64,000 bases of DNA from Streptomyces sp. 840.1 (GTDB lineage: Bacteria > Actinomycetota > Actinomycetes > Streptomycetales > Streptomycetaceae), in assembly GCF_003751445.1 (NCBI RefSeq), contig NZ_RJUU01000001.1, positions 3,043,001-3,107,000 on the forward strand, in the 5' to 3' direction. This document shows positions 8,427 to 16,890 of the stretch, piece after piece; the first letter of the stretch is position 1, and every line of letters begins with the position of its first letter. A program made the position numbers and the translations under genes. The notes under the pieces were generated by a model, which saw nothing but the letters and a program-made list of their open reading frames with translations, searched no databases and had not been told where the DNA came from.

Positions 8427-9320
8427 ATGAGCGAGGAAGCACGGGACGAGGCAGTGGACAGGGCGGCGGGCGGCGCGGCGCGGGACGGCGGGACGCGGAG
8501 CGACACCTACGCCGAACTGGCCGCGCTGGGACCGTACGGGGTCCGCCCCGGCCACGCGCTGATCACCATGGTGGAACCGCACCCGGGCCACGAGTACGCG
8601 TACAACCGCTGGTACGAGGACGACCACTACTACGCGGGCGCGATGGCGATGCCCTGGATGGCCGCCGGACGGCGCTGGGTGGCCACCCGGGAGCTCCAGG
8701 CGCTGCGGTACCCGGAGAAGTCCGCGATCGCGACACCGGTCGGCGCCGGCTGCTACCTGTCCACGTACTGGGTGACGGAGGGGCGCTACGACGACCACAT
8801 GAAGTGGACCGTCGGGATCAACAAGCGGCTGAACCGGGACGGCCGGGTCTACCAGGACCGCACCCACGTCTTCACGGCGTTCCAGGACCACGAGGCGACG
8901 GTCTACCGGGACGGCGCTGCGGGCCCCCGTGACTTCCACGCCCTTGACCACCCCTACAGCGGGCTCGTCCTGGAGGTGATCGATGCGGAAGGGCCTTTGC
9001 AGCGGGCCGAGTTGCTGGAGTGGCTGCGCTCACGGCACCTGCCGAAGCTGCTGAGCGGATCGCCCGCGGCGATGGTGACGGTGTTCCGCCCCACCCCGTT
9101 GCCGGGCGACCGGATGACGTATGTGAAGCAGGTCGAGGGCGTCGACACCAGGCTGACCCTGCTCTGGTTCCTCCAGGAGGACCCGCGGCAGTGCTGGGAC
9201 GAACACTTCACCGGACTCGACGCGGCGGTCGCGGAATCAGGACTGGGGCGGGTGGAGCTGGTGGCACCCTTCATCCCGACCGTGCCGGGCACGGACCGTT
9301 ACGTCGATCAGCTGCGCTGA
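8427..9320 (+). CDS. Two-domain ferredoxin-like (dimeric alpha/beta barrel, EthD-type) protein
   Basis: 297 residues with ATG 8427 preceded by GGAAGGGG. After a disordered 40-residue leader the protein shows YNRWYEDDHYYAGAM followed by RRWVA, a pattern like the EthD or DUF4286 ferredoxin-like fold in which a short peptide around NxWYxxxH precedes an Arg-rich strand. A second, weaker copy of the fold appears to occupy residues 190-297. Such folds form stand-alone barrels that bind or degrade aromatic or polyketide-like compounds. The assignment is by pattern only. Its divergent SDR neighbour suggests a common small catabolic or tailoring task. Confidence 0.6.
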   Translation: MSEEARDEAVDRAAGGAARDGGTRSDTYAELAALGPYGVRPGHALITMVEPHPGHEYAYNRWYEDDHYYAGAMAMPWMAAGRRWVATRELQALRYPEKSAIATPVGAGCYLSTYWVTEGRYDDHMKWTVGINKRLNRDGRVYQDRTHVFTAFQDHEATVYRDGAAGPRDFHALDHPYSGLVLEVIDAEGPLQRAELLEWLRSRHLPKLLSGSPAAMVTVFRPTPLPGDRMTYVKQVEGVDTRLTLLWFLQEDPRQCWDEHFTGLDAAVAESGLGRVELVAPFIPTVPGTDRYVDQLR

Positions 9321-9458
9321 CGCCTGTGGGGCGGCCCGTGGGTGCGCCGCACTGCGGCGGCCTCGCGGTGAGCCCCCTCGGCCAGGACGGCGAACCGGGC
9401 GAGAGGGCTACCCACAGCACCTGGTCGGGTGCTGCGACAAGGCGTGGGAAATCATCGG

Positions 9459-9665
9459 TCAGGCGTCGAGGGCGCCCTTGGCGACATCGCGCACGAACGC
9501 GTTCCAGGCACCGGGGACGAAACCGATCGAAGGGCCCTCGGGCACCTTCGAGTCACGTACGGCAATCTCGCGCACGAGAGGGGACCTGACTTCGACGCAG
9601 GCGCCGTTGCCCCCGGAATACGACGACTTCGTCCACTTATCCGTAGCACCCTGACGAATGGCCAT
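9459..9665 (-). CDS. DUF397 domain protein
   Basis: 68 residues (70 if the ATG two codons upstream at 9671 is used). It has KWTKSSYSGGNGACVEV, VRDSK and WNAFVRDV, the full DUF397 pattern. It is the presumed partner of the Scr1-type regulator encoded upstream at 9910-10779, but unlike the first pair it is separated from it by 244 bases rather than overlapping. It therefore probably has its own promoter. Confidence 0.88.
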   Translation of the reverse strand: MAIRQGATDKWTKSSYSGGNGACVEVRSPLVREIAVRDSKVPEGPSIGFVPGAWNAFVRDVAKGALDA

Positions 9666-9909
9666 GTTCACTCCGGTTCAAAGAGTTGTGTGAGTGGCGC
9701 CAACGGTGTTCAGCTGGCGTGATCGACGCTACTCGCCAAGCTCCTTGTGTGAAGGGGCCATTCACTCGACCGGATGGCATATACCATGCGGGTCTTCCAT
9801 TACGAGGCGGCGGCGGTGTACCGTGCCGCCGCCCACTCGTAACATCGCTTCTTTTCTCTCATTACGGACTACGTGGGCCGGTCGGCTCAATCGCCCGTCC
9901 GGCCTGGAT

Positions 9910-10779
9910 TCACTCCGAGTTCAACCGGGTGTAGCCCTTCGCGATCCCGTCGATGAAAATCCGGGTCTGCTCCACATTCAGGGCCTGTGCCCGCAGGTGC
10001 TCGTACATGACGCTGTACCGCTGGACGTCGTTCGCCTTCTCCAGGTAGAGGTCGCTGGTGACTCCCTCGATGTAGACGACGCTGGAATCCGCGGCGTCCG
10101 GGAATTCCAGGATGGCGTACTGCCCGTTGATCCCGGGGTGGGCGCCCATCTCGAACGGCAGTACCTGGACGGTCACATGAGGCAGGTGCGACAGCTCGAC
10201 CAGGCGCTCCAGCTGCTCGATCATCACCTGTTTGTCGCCGACCAGCCGGCGCAGCGCCGACTCGTCGATCACCGCCCACATCCGCAGCGGGTGCTCGGGG
10301 GCGTTGATCCGGTCCTGGCGTCGCGAGCGGACGCTCACGCGCTTGTCGATATCGGTCTGCGGCGCCTCCGGCAGCGCGCCCTTGATCAGGGCCTCGGCGT
10401 ACTGCCGGGTCTGCAGCAGGCCCGGGATCACCTGGGGTTCGTACACCCGCAGTGACTCGGCGTCCGTCTCCAGACCGATGTACACGCTGTACGGGATGTC
10501 GCCGAAGGCGTGCCACCAGCCCTGCTGGCGGGAGTCCTTGGCCATCTGCATGAGCGAGTCGACGATCCGGAGGTCCTCGACCTCGTACACCCCGCAGAGA
10601 TCGCGGACATCGCGCTGGCTGATGGAACGGCGGCCGTTCTCCAGGCGGCTGATCTTCGACTGCGATACGAGGAGCCGCTCCGCGACCTCCTCGGCGGTCA
10701 TGCCCTTGATCTCGCGCAGGCGGCGCAATTCCTGACCCAACCGGCGTCGTCTGACGGTGGGATTGACGTTGGACGGCAC
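9910..10779 (-). CDS. Scr1-family helix-turn-helix regulator (DUF5753)
   Basis: 289 residues. XRE HTH at about residues 15-70 (RRLREIKGMTAEEVAERL, then SQSKISRLENGRR), followed by the DUF5753 domain with VIPGLLQTRQYAEALI, QVLPFEMGAHPG and VVYIEG. It is longer and more canonical than the paralogue at 2872-3696. Cytoplasmic DNA-binding protein expected to act with the DUF397 protein downstream. It lies at the left of the GPP34 gene, which reads in the same direction but is separated by a strong terminator. Confidence 0.92.
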   Translation of the reverse strand: MPSNVNPTVRRRRLGQELRRLREIKGMTAEEVAERLLVSQSKISRLENGRRSISQRDVRDLCGVYEVEDLRIVDSLMQMAKDSRQQGWWHAFGDIPYSVYIGLETDAESLRVYEPQVIPGLLQTRQYAEALIKGALPEAPQTDIDKRVSVRSRRQDRINAPEHPLRMWAVIDESALRRLVGDKQVMIEQLERLVELSHLPHVTVQVLPFEMGAHPGINGQYAILEFPDAADSSVVYIEGVTSDLYLEKANDVQRYSVMYEHLRAQALNVEQTRIFIDGIAKGYTRLNSE

Positions 10780-10876
10780 GGAAACGGCACCTCCGGCTAT
10801 GTAGCTGTGCGTATCTACTGCTCAGCAGATTGCCACCCTCGCCCCCGGCCGCGCTGGAAAACGCCCACACGCAGCG

Positions 10877-10911
10877 GCGCGGGGCAGCCGGTGGTACCGG
10901 CTGCCCCGCGC
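10877..10911. terminator. Terminator with 16-bp perfect arms
   Basis: Arms 10877-10892 and 10896-10911 are perfectly complementary with a 3-nt loop. It lies beyond the stop of the minus-strand GPP34 gene and isolates that gene from the Scr1 regulator. Confidence 0.8.
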
Positions 10912-11043
10912 TTGGTGCGGCTCCCGAACCGGGTCTTTGGGGACGACGGTGCGGCGGTATTCGGTTGTTGCGGTGCTGCAGTGCTGCGGTGACGCCGTGG
11001 TGCGGTGCTGCTGTGCGGGTGCTGCGTCGGCGCTCGTGCCGCC

Positions 11044-11766
11044 CTAGTGGGCCGCTGTGTGCGCCATGCTGTCGCGACGTGACTGCGACTGGGCTTGCGG
11101 TTGCAACGGCACGCCGGCCGCCTGGTTGCGGCGCGGTTGTGCGACCGCCCCGTTCTGGACATCCATGACGGCATGCGCCACGAGGCCGCCCATCGGGTCG
11201 TGTCTGATCAGGTCCCGGAGCCGGGAGCGCGATGAGCGCCCCTCGTTCCCGGGGTACAGGTGCTTGCCGAGTCCGACCGCGTGGGCCAGTGCGGCGAGCG
11301 CCGCGGTCCGCGGGTCCGGCGGTACGCCGGTGCGGATCGCGCTGTCCAGCCGGGCCTTGATGTCCCGGCTTATTGCCGTGTCCGTCGCCTGGTAGCGAGT
11401 TGTCGGCAGCACTCCGCACATCTGGCCCGCCACGGCATGCACCATGCCGCACCGCTCCAGATGGGCGAGGTAGATCTGGCGAAGCCCCAGTCGGGGTCCG
11501 CCTATCCAGTGGACGGCCCGAACCGGGCTGCCGCGTCTGCGCAGCAGTTCCAGTGCGGAGTCCAGAGTCGGATCTCCTGTCGGCCGTGGCATCACCACGG
11601 CGATACGATCCCCGTCAGGGGCTATCCGTCCTGCCAGAGCCAGCTCTACTAGCTGTGCTCCGGCGAGGCCGAGGTCGAGCGACTGCGGCTGCGCTGTGGT
11701 ACCCGTGGTCGGGTCCAGAGCGAGCAGCAGAAGCTCCTCCGGAATTGTTCTGCGGCTCCTGCCCAT
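11044..11766 (-). CDS. GOLPH3/VPS74-like GPP34-family protein
   Basis: 240 residues matching the GPP34 family common in Streptomyces: PEELLLLALDPTTG at the N-terminus, then LAGAQLVELALAGRI, a variable middle and ALAHAVGLGKHLY. Eukaryotic relatives bind phosphatidylinositol-4-phosphate at the Golgi. The bacterial role is not established, although links to membrane or secretion processes have been proposed. The C-terminal 40 residues are Gln and Arg rich and look disordered. It is divergent from the D,D-carboxypeptidase gene. Confidence 0.85.
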   Translation of the reverse strand: MGRSRRTIPEELLLLALDPTTGTTAQPQSLDLGLAGAQLVELALAGRIAPDGDRIAVVMPRPTGDPTLDSALELLRRRGSPVRAVHWIGGPRLGLRQIYLAHLERCGMVHAVAGQMCGVLPTTRYQATDTAISRDIKARLDSAIRTGVPPDPRTAALAALAHAVGLGKHLYPGNEGRSSRSRLRDLIRHDPMGGLVAHAVMDVQNGAVAQPRRNQAAGVPLQPQAQSQSRRDSMAHTAAH

Positions 11767-11960
11767 CCATGCCTCCCCGCGTGGATGAGTGACAGGGTGA
11801 CCCCTCTCACATCTGTCTGTCGAGGGTGCCTGGGTGCTTTGTACTGGAACCAGTAGGTATGTCGTTCTCGTCTAGCAGCTCAGCCGAGGGTTCACACGGG
11901 ACACTGGTAGATGGTTCGGACAGCGCGGGGATGTCCCCGTGCCGCATGGAGGAGGCATCG

Positions 11961-14573
11961 GTGGCGGGCGAGTCCCCCGACAAGTCGGAGCAGCAGAAGT
12001 CGTCGGGAACGGCTCGGAGCGAGCACGATCCGCGGCTCTCGGTGTTCCGCGAACCCGCCTCACCGGCGGAGTCCGGCGGCAGGACGGACACGGCGACGGC
12101 CGTCTTCGGTACGCAGCGGTCCGAGTCGGCGGCCGACGGTGAGCCTGCGGCCGGGTCCGCAGCCGCCGCGGCGGAGACCCCTGAAGGCCCTCAGAGCCCG
12201 GTGAAGGCCCCTGGGGCCGCGTCGGACGCCCCGGAGGAGTCCGGGGAGCCCCGGGAGCCCGCAGGGCCCGCGGAGGGCGAGGAGCCCGCTGGGGCGGCGG
12301 ACGCGGCGGAGGCCGATGCGGCGGATCCGGCGGAGGCGCCGGAGAGCGCGGCGGCCGAGGCCGACGGCGACGCGGCCGAGCCCGAGGAGGGCGATGTGCG
12401 GCTGCGCGCTGCCGTGGCCGCCTGGGTGTCGACGGACGGCGAGGCGCAGGACGGGGACGACGGGGACGCCGGCGGCGAGAAGCCTGCGGCGGAATCCGGG
12501 AAGCCGTCCGATGAGCCGGCCGAGCCGTCGGCCGACGAGCCGGCCGGGCGGTCCGACGCGACCGCGGAGAGCGAAGCCAGGGTGCCTCGGACCCGTGAGG
12601 AGTCCGACGAGAACTCCAGCTCAGGGGCCGACGAGGGCTCCGGGCCGGATTCCGGGCCGGATTCTGGGGCGAAGTCCGAGGAAAGCTCTGAGCCGAAGCC
12701 GGACGCGGACTCTGAGCCGAAGCCGGACGCGAACGCAGACACTGACCCGGACACGAAGCCGGACGGTGCAGAATCCGACGCGAAGTCCGGCGCGAAGTCC
12801 AAGGCAGTCCCGGAGCCGGAGCCTGAGCCTGAGCTGGGAGAAGACTCCGGCAGCGGCTCCGAAGGCGACTCGGACAGCGGCTCCGGCGCGGCGCCCGACG
12901 GAGATGTCGACGGAGACGTCGACGGCCCGGCCGCCGCGAAGACCGGCATCGACCAGGCGACCGCCGTGTTCAAGGCGCCGAAGCTGCCACGCGTCGACCA
13001 GCCGACGACGGCGCTGAAGATCACCCCGCCGTCGGCCGGGAAGCCGAAGCCCGGGACCGGAGGCGGGACCGGGTCCGAGCCCGAGTCCGCAGCCGAGCGG
13101 ACCAGCAAGTTCGTACCGCTGCGGGCCGACGACGTACGGCAGGCCCCCGCGCCGCGCGCCCCCGAGACCCCTGCCCCGGCGTCGGGACCGGGCCGGTCCG
13201 AGAGCGGGACCGGCCCCGCGTGGGCCGCCCAGCTGCCGCCCGACGCGTCACTCAGCGGCGCCGAGCGGACCCGGCAGCAGCCGATGCCGCCCAGGCCGCC
13301 GCTCGACCTGCTGGCCGAGCTGACGAACACCCCGCCGCCGCCGGAGACCCCGGTGCGCACCGCGGTGCGGCGGGTCAAGATCTGGACGCCGCTGGTCCTC
13401 CTGCTGCTGATCGCGTTTGCAATCGTGCAGATGGTGCGTCCGCTGCCCGACCCCTCGCTCACGCTGTCGGCGAAGCCGACGTACACCTTCGACGGCGCTC
13501 AGCCGTCCCTGCCGTGGCCCGACCAGGGCCAGGGCTACATGGCGGCGACCGGCCTCGGCAAGGTCGGCTCGTTCGGCAAGCAGAAGCCGGTGCCGATCGC
13601 GAGTGTCGCCAAGGCGATGACCGCGTACCTCGTGCTCAAGGACCACCCGCTGAAGCGCGGTGAGAAGGGTCCGGGCATCCCGGTCGACGCCAAGGCGGAG
13701 TCGGACGGCAAGCTCTCCAGCGAGGGCGAGTCCACCCTGGACACGGTGAAGAAGGGCGACGTGCTCTCCGAGCGCGACGCGCTCGCCGCTCTCATGATCC
13801 CGTCGGCGAACAACATCGCCCGGCTGCTGGCGCGCTGGGACGCGGGATCGGAGAAGGCGTTCGTCGAGAAGATGAACGCGACCGCGGACGAGCTGGGCAT
13901 GACGAACACCACCTACACCGACCCCTCCGGGCTCACGGCCTCGACCGTGAGCACCGCCGAGGACCTGGTGAAGCTGGGGGAGAAGCTCGTCGAGTTCCCG
14001 GCGCTGATGGACATCACCAAGCTGCCGGAGTGGAAGGACCCGTCGGGCAAGACCTGGCGGAACTACAACACGCTCGTGCCCTACGACAACGCCCTGGGCA
14101 TCAAGACCGGCTCCACCACCAAGGCGGGCGGCAACCTGCTCTTCGCCGCGCACAAGATGGTCGACGGCACGGACCAGCTCATCGTCGGGGCGGTGCTCGG
14201 GCAGTACGACAGCGACTCGATCATCGACGCGGTGAACGCGGCCAGCAAGAAGGTCATGCTGGCCACGCTGGACCTGCTGGAGGGCGCCAAGATCGTCAAG
14301 AAGGGTGATGTCGTCGGCACGGTCGACGACGGTATGGGCGGCACCGTCCCCGTCGTCGCGACCAAGGACGTGAAGGCGGTCGGCTGGTCGGGTCTCACGA
14401 TCAAGCTCGAAATCACCGACGACGGCAGGACCATCCCGCACTCGGCGGCAGCCGGTACGCACGTCGGCACCCTCACCGTGGGTGAGGGTGCGAGCCAGGT
14501 GCAGGTGGCGGTCGCGCTCCAGAGCGACCTGACGGAACCGGGGGCCGGCGAGAAGCTGACCAGGATCGGCTGA
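11961..14573 (+). CDS. D-alanyl-D-alanine carboxypeptidase with a long acidic cytoplasmic tail
   Basis: 870 residues from GTG 11961 behind GGAGGAGG. The serine peptidase S11 domain follows a single membrane span at about 475-492 and carries SxxK (Ser548, Lys551), SxN (Ser615, Asn617) and KTG (Lys715). A PBP5-like C-terminal domain ends the protein. The enzyme trims the terminal D-Ala from peptidoglycan stem peptides outside the membrane. The first 470 residues are unusual: extremely acidic, low complexity (SEPKPDAD, EPEPEPEL), and contain the recurring ATAVF and PTTAL motifs. A longer open frame extends upstream, but only the GTG has a good ribosome-binding site. Confidence 0.92.
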   Translation: MAGESPDKSEQQKSSGTARSEHDPRLSVFREPASPAESGGRTDTATAVFGTQRSESAADGEPAAGSAAAAAETPEGPQSPVKAPGAASDAPEESGEPREPAGPAEGEEPAGAADAAEADAADPAEAPESAAAEADGDAAEPEEGDVRLRAAVAAWVSTDGEAQDGDDGDAGGEKPAAESGKPSDEPAEPSADEPAGRSDATAESEARVPRTREESDENSSSGADEGSGPDSGPDSGAKSEESSEPKPDADSEPKPDANADTDPDTKPDGAESDAKSGAKSKAVPEPEPEPELGEDSGSGSEGDSDSGSGAAPDGDVDGDVDGPAAAKTGIDQATAVFKAPKLPRVDQPTTALKITPPSAGKPKPGTGGGTGSEPESAAERTSKFVPLRADDVRQAPAPRAPETPAPASGPGRSESGTGPAWAAQLPPDASLSGAERTRQQPMPPRPPLDLLAELTNTPPPPETPVRTAVRRVKIWTPLVLLLLIAFAIVQMVRPLPDPSLTLSAKPTYTFDGAQPSLPWPDQGQGYMAATGLGKVGSFGKQKPVPIASVAKAMTAYLVLKDHPLKRGEKGPGIPVDAKAESDGKLSSEGESTLDTVKKGDVLSERDALAALMIPSANNIARLLARWDAGSEKAFVEKMNATADELGMTNTTYTDPSGLTASTVSTAEDLVKLGEKLVEFPALMDITKLPEWKDPSGKTWRNYNTLVPYDNALGIKTGSTTKAGGNLLFAAHKMVDGTDQLIVGAVLGQYDSDSIIDAVNAASKKVMLATLDLLEGAKIVKKGDVVGTVDDGMGGTVPVVATKDVKAVGWSGLTIKLEITDDGRTIPHSAAAGTHVGTLTVGEGASQVQVAVALQSDLTEPGAGEKLTRIG

Positions 14574-14668
14574 CCGGCTCCAGCAGGAGCTGACCGGTTC
14601 CGGCAGGAGCTGACCAGCGGTTCCACCGGCCGGACAGCGTCCGAAAAGGCGGAACACGGGGTGGGTGA

Positions 14669-14690
14669 GGGGCGCCCGAAACGGCGCCCC
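14669..14690. terminator. Hairpin terminator after the carboxypeptidase gene
   Basis: 8-bp perfect inverted repeat (GGGGCGCC and GGCGCCCC, 6-nt loop) followed by TTCCCCC. It lies between the carboxypeptidase stop and the next plus-strand gene. Confidence 0.6.
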
Positions 14691-14836
14691 TTCCCCCGCT
14701 CGCGTACGTGTTAGCGTCCCGGAACAACCCGAGGACGCGGGGACGGCGTCTGCACAGGTGAACGGCGAACGGTGCACTGCGCATGAAGCCCGGACGGGGC
14801 CCGGTGACGGGGCTCGGGGAGACAGGGAGAGCCGTA

Positions 14837-16681
14837 GTGACCACCGCGGAGCCGAAGTCCGGCCGCGAGGTGGCCGACAGCAGAGGCGCGAGGGGAAGCG
14901 ACACCAGCATGCGGATCGAAGTGCCTGCCCCGCGTGCCTCCGAGCCCGATGTCGGCGCACCCGTACAGAACCGCACCATGAAGTGGCTGCGGCACCCGGT
15001 GACCATCGCGACGGCGGCTGCGGCTGTCACGCACGTTCTCTGGTTCTTCTTCTTCGCGAACAGCGGCGGCGACATCGCGGCCCAGGACGCCTGGGCCGAG
15101 TTCGTCGGCCGGCACCCCGGTACCGCGTACAACCTGGCCTGGTACGGGGGGATGCACCCCGTCTCGTACAGCGTCGTGTCGCCGTACCTGATGTCGGTGC
15201 TCGGTGTCCGTACGACGATGATGATCGTCGGTACGGTCTCGGCGGCGCTGACCGCGCTGATCCTGGTCAGGGTGCGGGCGGTCCGCAATCCCATCGCGTG
15301 CTCGCTGGCCGGCGTCTTCGCGTACCTGTGCAACGCGCTGTCGGGCCGGGTGACGTTCGGCCTCGGCATGATGTTCGCGCTCGGCGCGGTGGCGGCGGTG
15401 TTCTGCTGGCCGTACCGCTGGCGGTACAAGCGGTGGGCGAAGGCGGCCGTGGCCGCTCCGCTCGCCGGGCTCGCGACCGCCGGCAGCCCGGTGGCGGGGC
15501 TCTTCCTCGGCGTGGTCGCCGCCGCCCTGTTCCTGAACAAACGCCGCCCGGGGGCGTATGCGCTGGGACTGGCACCGGTCGTGGTGGTGGCGCTGTCGGC
15601 GTGGCTGTTCCCGTTCTCCGGTACGCAGCCGATGTCGATCGCGACGCTGTCACTGCCGTTCGTCTTCGCGGTCCTGGTCTTCTTCCTCGTACCGCGCGAC
15701 TGGAAGACGGTACGGACGGCGGCCGCGGTGTACGGCATCGGGACGCTGCTGACGTACGTCGTGGACTCGCAGATCGGCTCGAACGTGTCGCGGATGGCGA
15801 TGCTGTTCGCCGGTGTGGTGCTGCTGGCCGCGCTGCCGTACGCGGAGCCGCGCTCCCGGCGGTGGTACGCGCTGGTCCTCGCGTTCGCCGGGCTCAACTT
15901 CTGGATCGGGTTCAAGGGTGTGGACGACGTCGTCCGGACCGCGCCGACCGCGTCCTGGACGCGGTCGCTGGCTCCGCTGGTCAACGAGTTGCAGAAGGTC
16001 GATGCCGAGCGCGGCCGCGTCGAGGTGATCCCACCGAGCAGCCACCGGGAGGCGTCCGCGCTGGCCCCGGTGGTGAACCTGGCCCGCGGCTGGAACCGTC
16101 AGGCCGACATGGAGCGCAACCCGCTCTTCTACGACGACACCCTGAACTCCGTCAACTACCGGCAGTGGCTCGACCGCTGGGCCGTGCACTACGTGGTGCT
16201 CCCTCAGGGTTCCCCCGACTCCAGCGGTGCGGTGCAGGAGACGGAGCTGGTCAGCAAGGGGCTGCCGTACCTGAAGCCGATCTGGTCCAACTCCGACTGG
16301 CGGCTCTACTCGGTGGACAGCCCGGTGCCGCTGGCCGATCCGCCGGCGACGGTGGACGAGGCCGGCGCGGGGGAGCTGACCATCCATGTGAAGGAGCCGG
16401 GCCGGGTACTGATCCGCATCCCGTACTCGCGCTGGCTCGCCCTGCTCGACGAGGAGGGCCGCAGTGTGAAGCGCCCCCAGGAGACCGAGGAGTCCAAGCA
16501 GCGTGAGGACCAGGACATCCCCAAGGACTTCGTCAACACGAACGGCTGCCTGATCAAGCTGGAGGAGGACCAGTACGGCGACGAGTGGACGGAACTGCTC
16601 GCCCCGCACGCAGGCGTGTACCGGCTCGGCGCCCCGTACCAGCTGTCGCCGGGCACACCGTGCCCGGACGAACTGCGCTGA
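14837..16681 (+). CDS. Polytopic membrane protein with extracytoplasmic C-terminal domain
   Basis: 614 residues from GTG 14837 (GGGAG upstream). About nine or ten membrane segments occupy residues 60-370. The first outer loop contains GGDIAAQDAW, reminiscent of the acidic loop of GT-C glycosyltransferases. A soluble segment of about 240 residues follows with SNSDWRLYSV and a tail ending TPCPDELR. Such proteins are often labelled MFS transporters in databases, but the topology with a large outer C-terminal domain fits a GT-C-like envelope enzyme better. This is inference. The last 22 codons are duplicated almost exactly at 20122-20189. It lies just downstream of the carboxypeptidase, suggesting an envelope role. 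Confidence 0.75.
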   Translation: MTTAEPKSGREVADSRGARGSDTSMRIEVPAPRASEPDVGAPVQNRTMKWLRHPVTIATAAAAVTHVLWFFFFANSGGDIAAQDAWAEFVGRHPGTAYNLAWYGGMHPVSYSVVSPYLMSVLGVRTTMMIVGTVSAALTALILVRVRAVRNPIACSLAGVFAYLCNALSGRVTFGLGMMFALGAVAAVFCWPYRWRYKRWAKAAVAAPLAGLATAGSPVAGLFLGVVAAALFLNKRRPGAYALGLAPVVVVALSAWLFPFSGTQPMSIATLSLPFVFAVLVFFLVPRDWKTVRTAAAVYGIGTLLTYVVDSQIGSNVSRMAMLFAGVVLLAALPYAEPRSRRWYALVLAFAGLNFWIGFKGVDDVVRTAPTASWTRSLAPLVNELQKVDAERGRVEVIPPSSHREASALAPVVNLARGWNRQADMERNPLFYDDTLNSVNYRQWLDRWAVHYVVLPQGSPDSSGAVQETELVSKGLPYLKPIWSNSDWRLYSVDSPVPLADPPATVDEAGAGELTIHVKEPGRVLIRIPYSRWLALLDEEGRSVKRPQETEESKQREDQDIPKDFVNTNGCLIKLEEDQYGDEWTELLAPHAGVYRLGAPYQLSPGTPCPDELR

Positions 16682-16683
16682 CG
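16616..16683 (+). repeat. 68-bp repeat, copy 1 (end of the membrane-protein gene)
   Basis: Identical at 65 of 68 positions to 20122-20189. This copy encodes the C-terminal VYRLGAP...CPDELR and the stop codon of the membrane-protein gene. An 8-bp perfect hairpin (CCGGGCAC, ACC, GTGCCCGG) lies inside. Confidence 0.9.
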
Positions 16684-16803
16684 ACCGGGGCAGGTTCCGC
16701 GCAGAGGCGCGGGGACCGGCCGGACCGATTCCGACGATCCCTCCCCTGCGGAGACGACGGAGACGACGGAGACGGCGAAGACGCCGCGCTGGGGTCGTGT
16801 GAG

Positions 16804-16841
16804 GGGCCGGTGCCCAGCGGTTGTCCGCCGGGCACCGGCCC
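16804..16841. terminator. Bidirectional terminator, 12-bp arms
   Basis: Arms GGGCCGGTGCCC and GGGCACCGGCCC around a 14-nt loop, placed between the convergent membrane-protein and amidase genes. Confidence 0.8.
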
Positions 16842-16890
16842 TTCCGTCACCCGCCCGCGTTGTCAGGGCCTCGGCGCGACGGCCCCCGCA

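Noticed and set aside
10970..11040. GGTGCTGC-rich stretch as a binding array
   Set aside because: Irregular spacing and ordinary compositional bias beyond the terminator of the GPP34 gene; not distinguishable from chance.
12191..13486. 431-codon Ser/Gly-rich frame opposite the acidic tail of the carboxypeptidase
   Set aside because: Low-complexity mirror of the acidic repeats (GAG/GAC read as CTC/GTC/TCC); no independent evidence of a gene.
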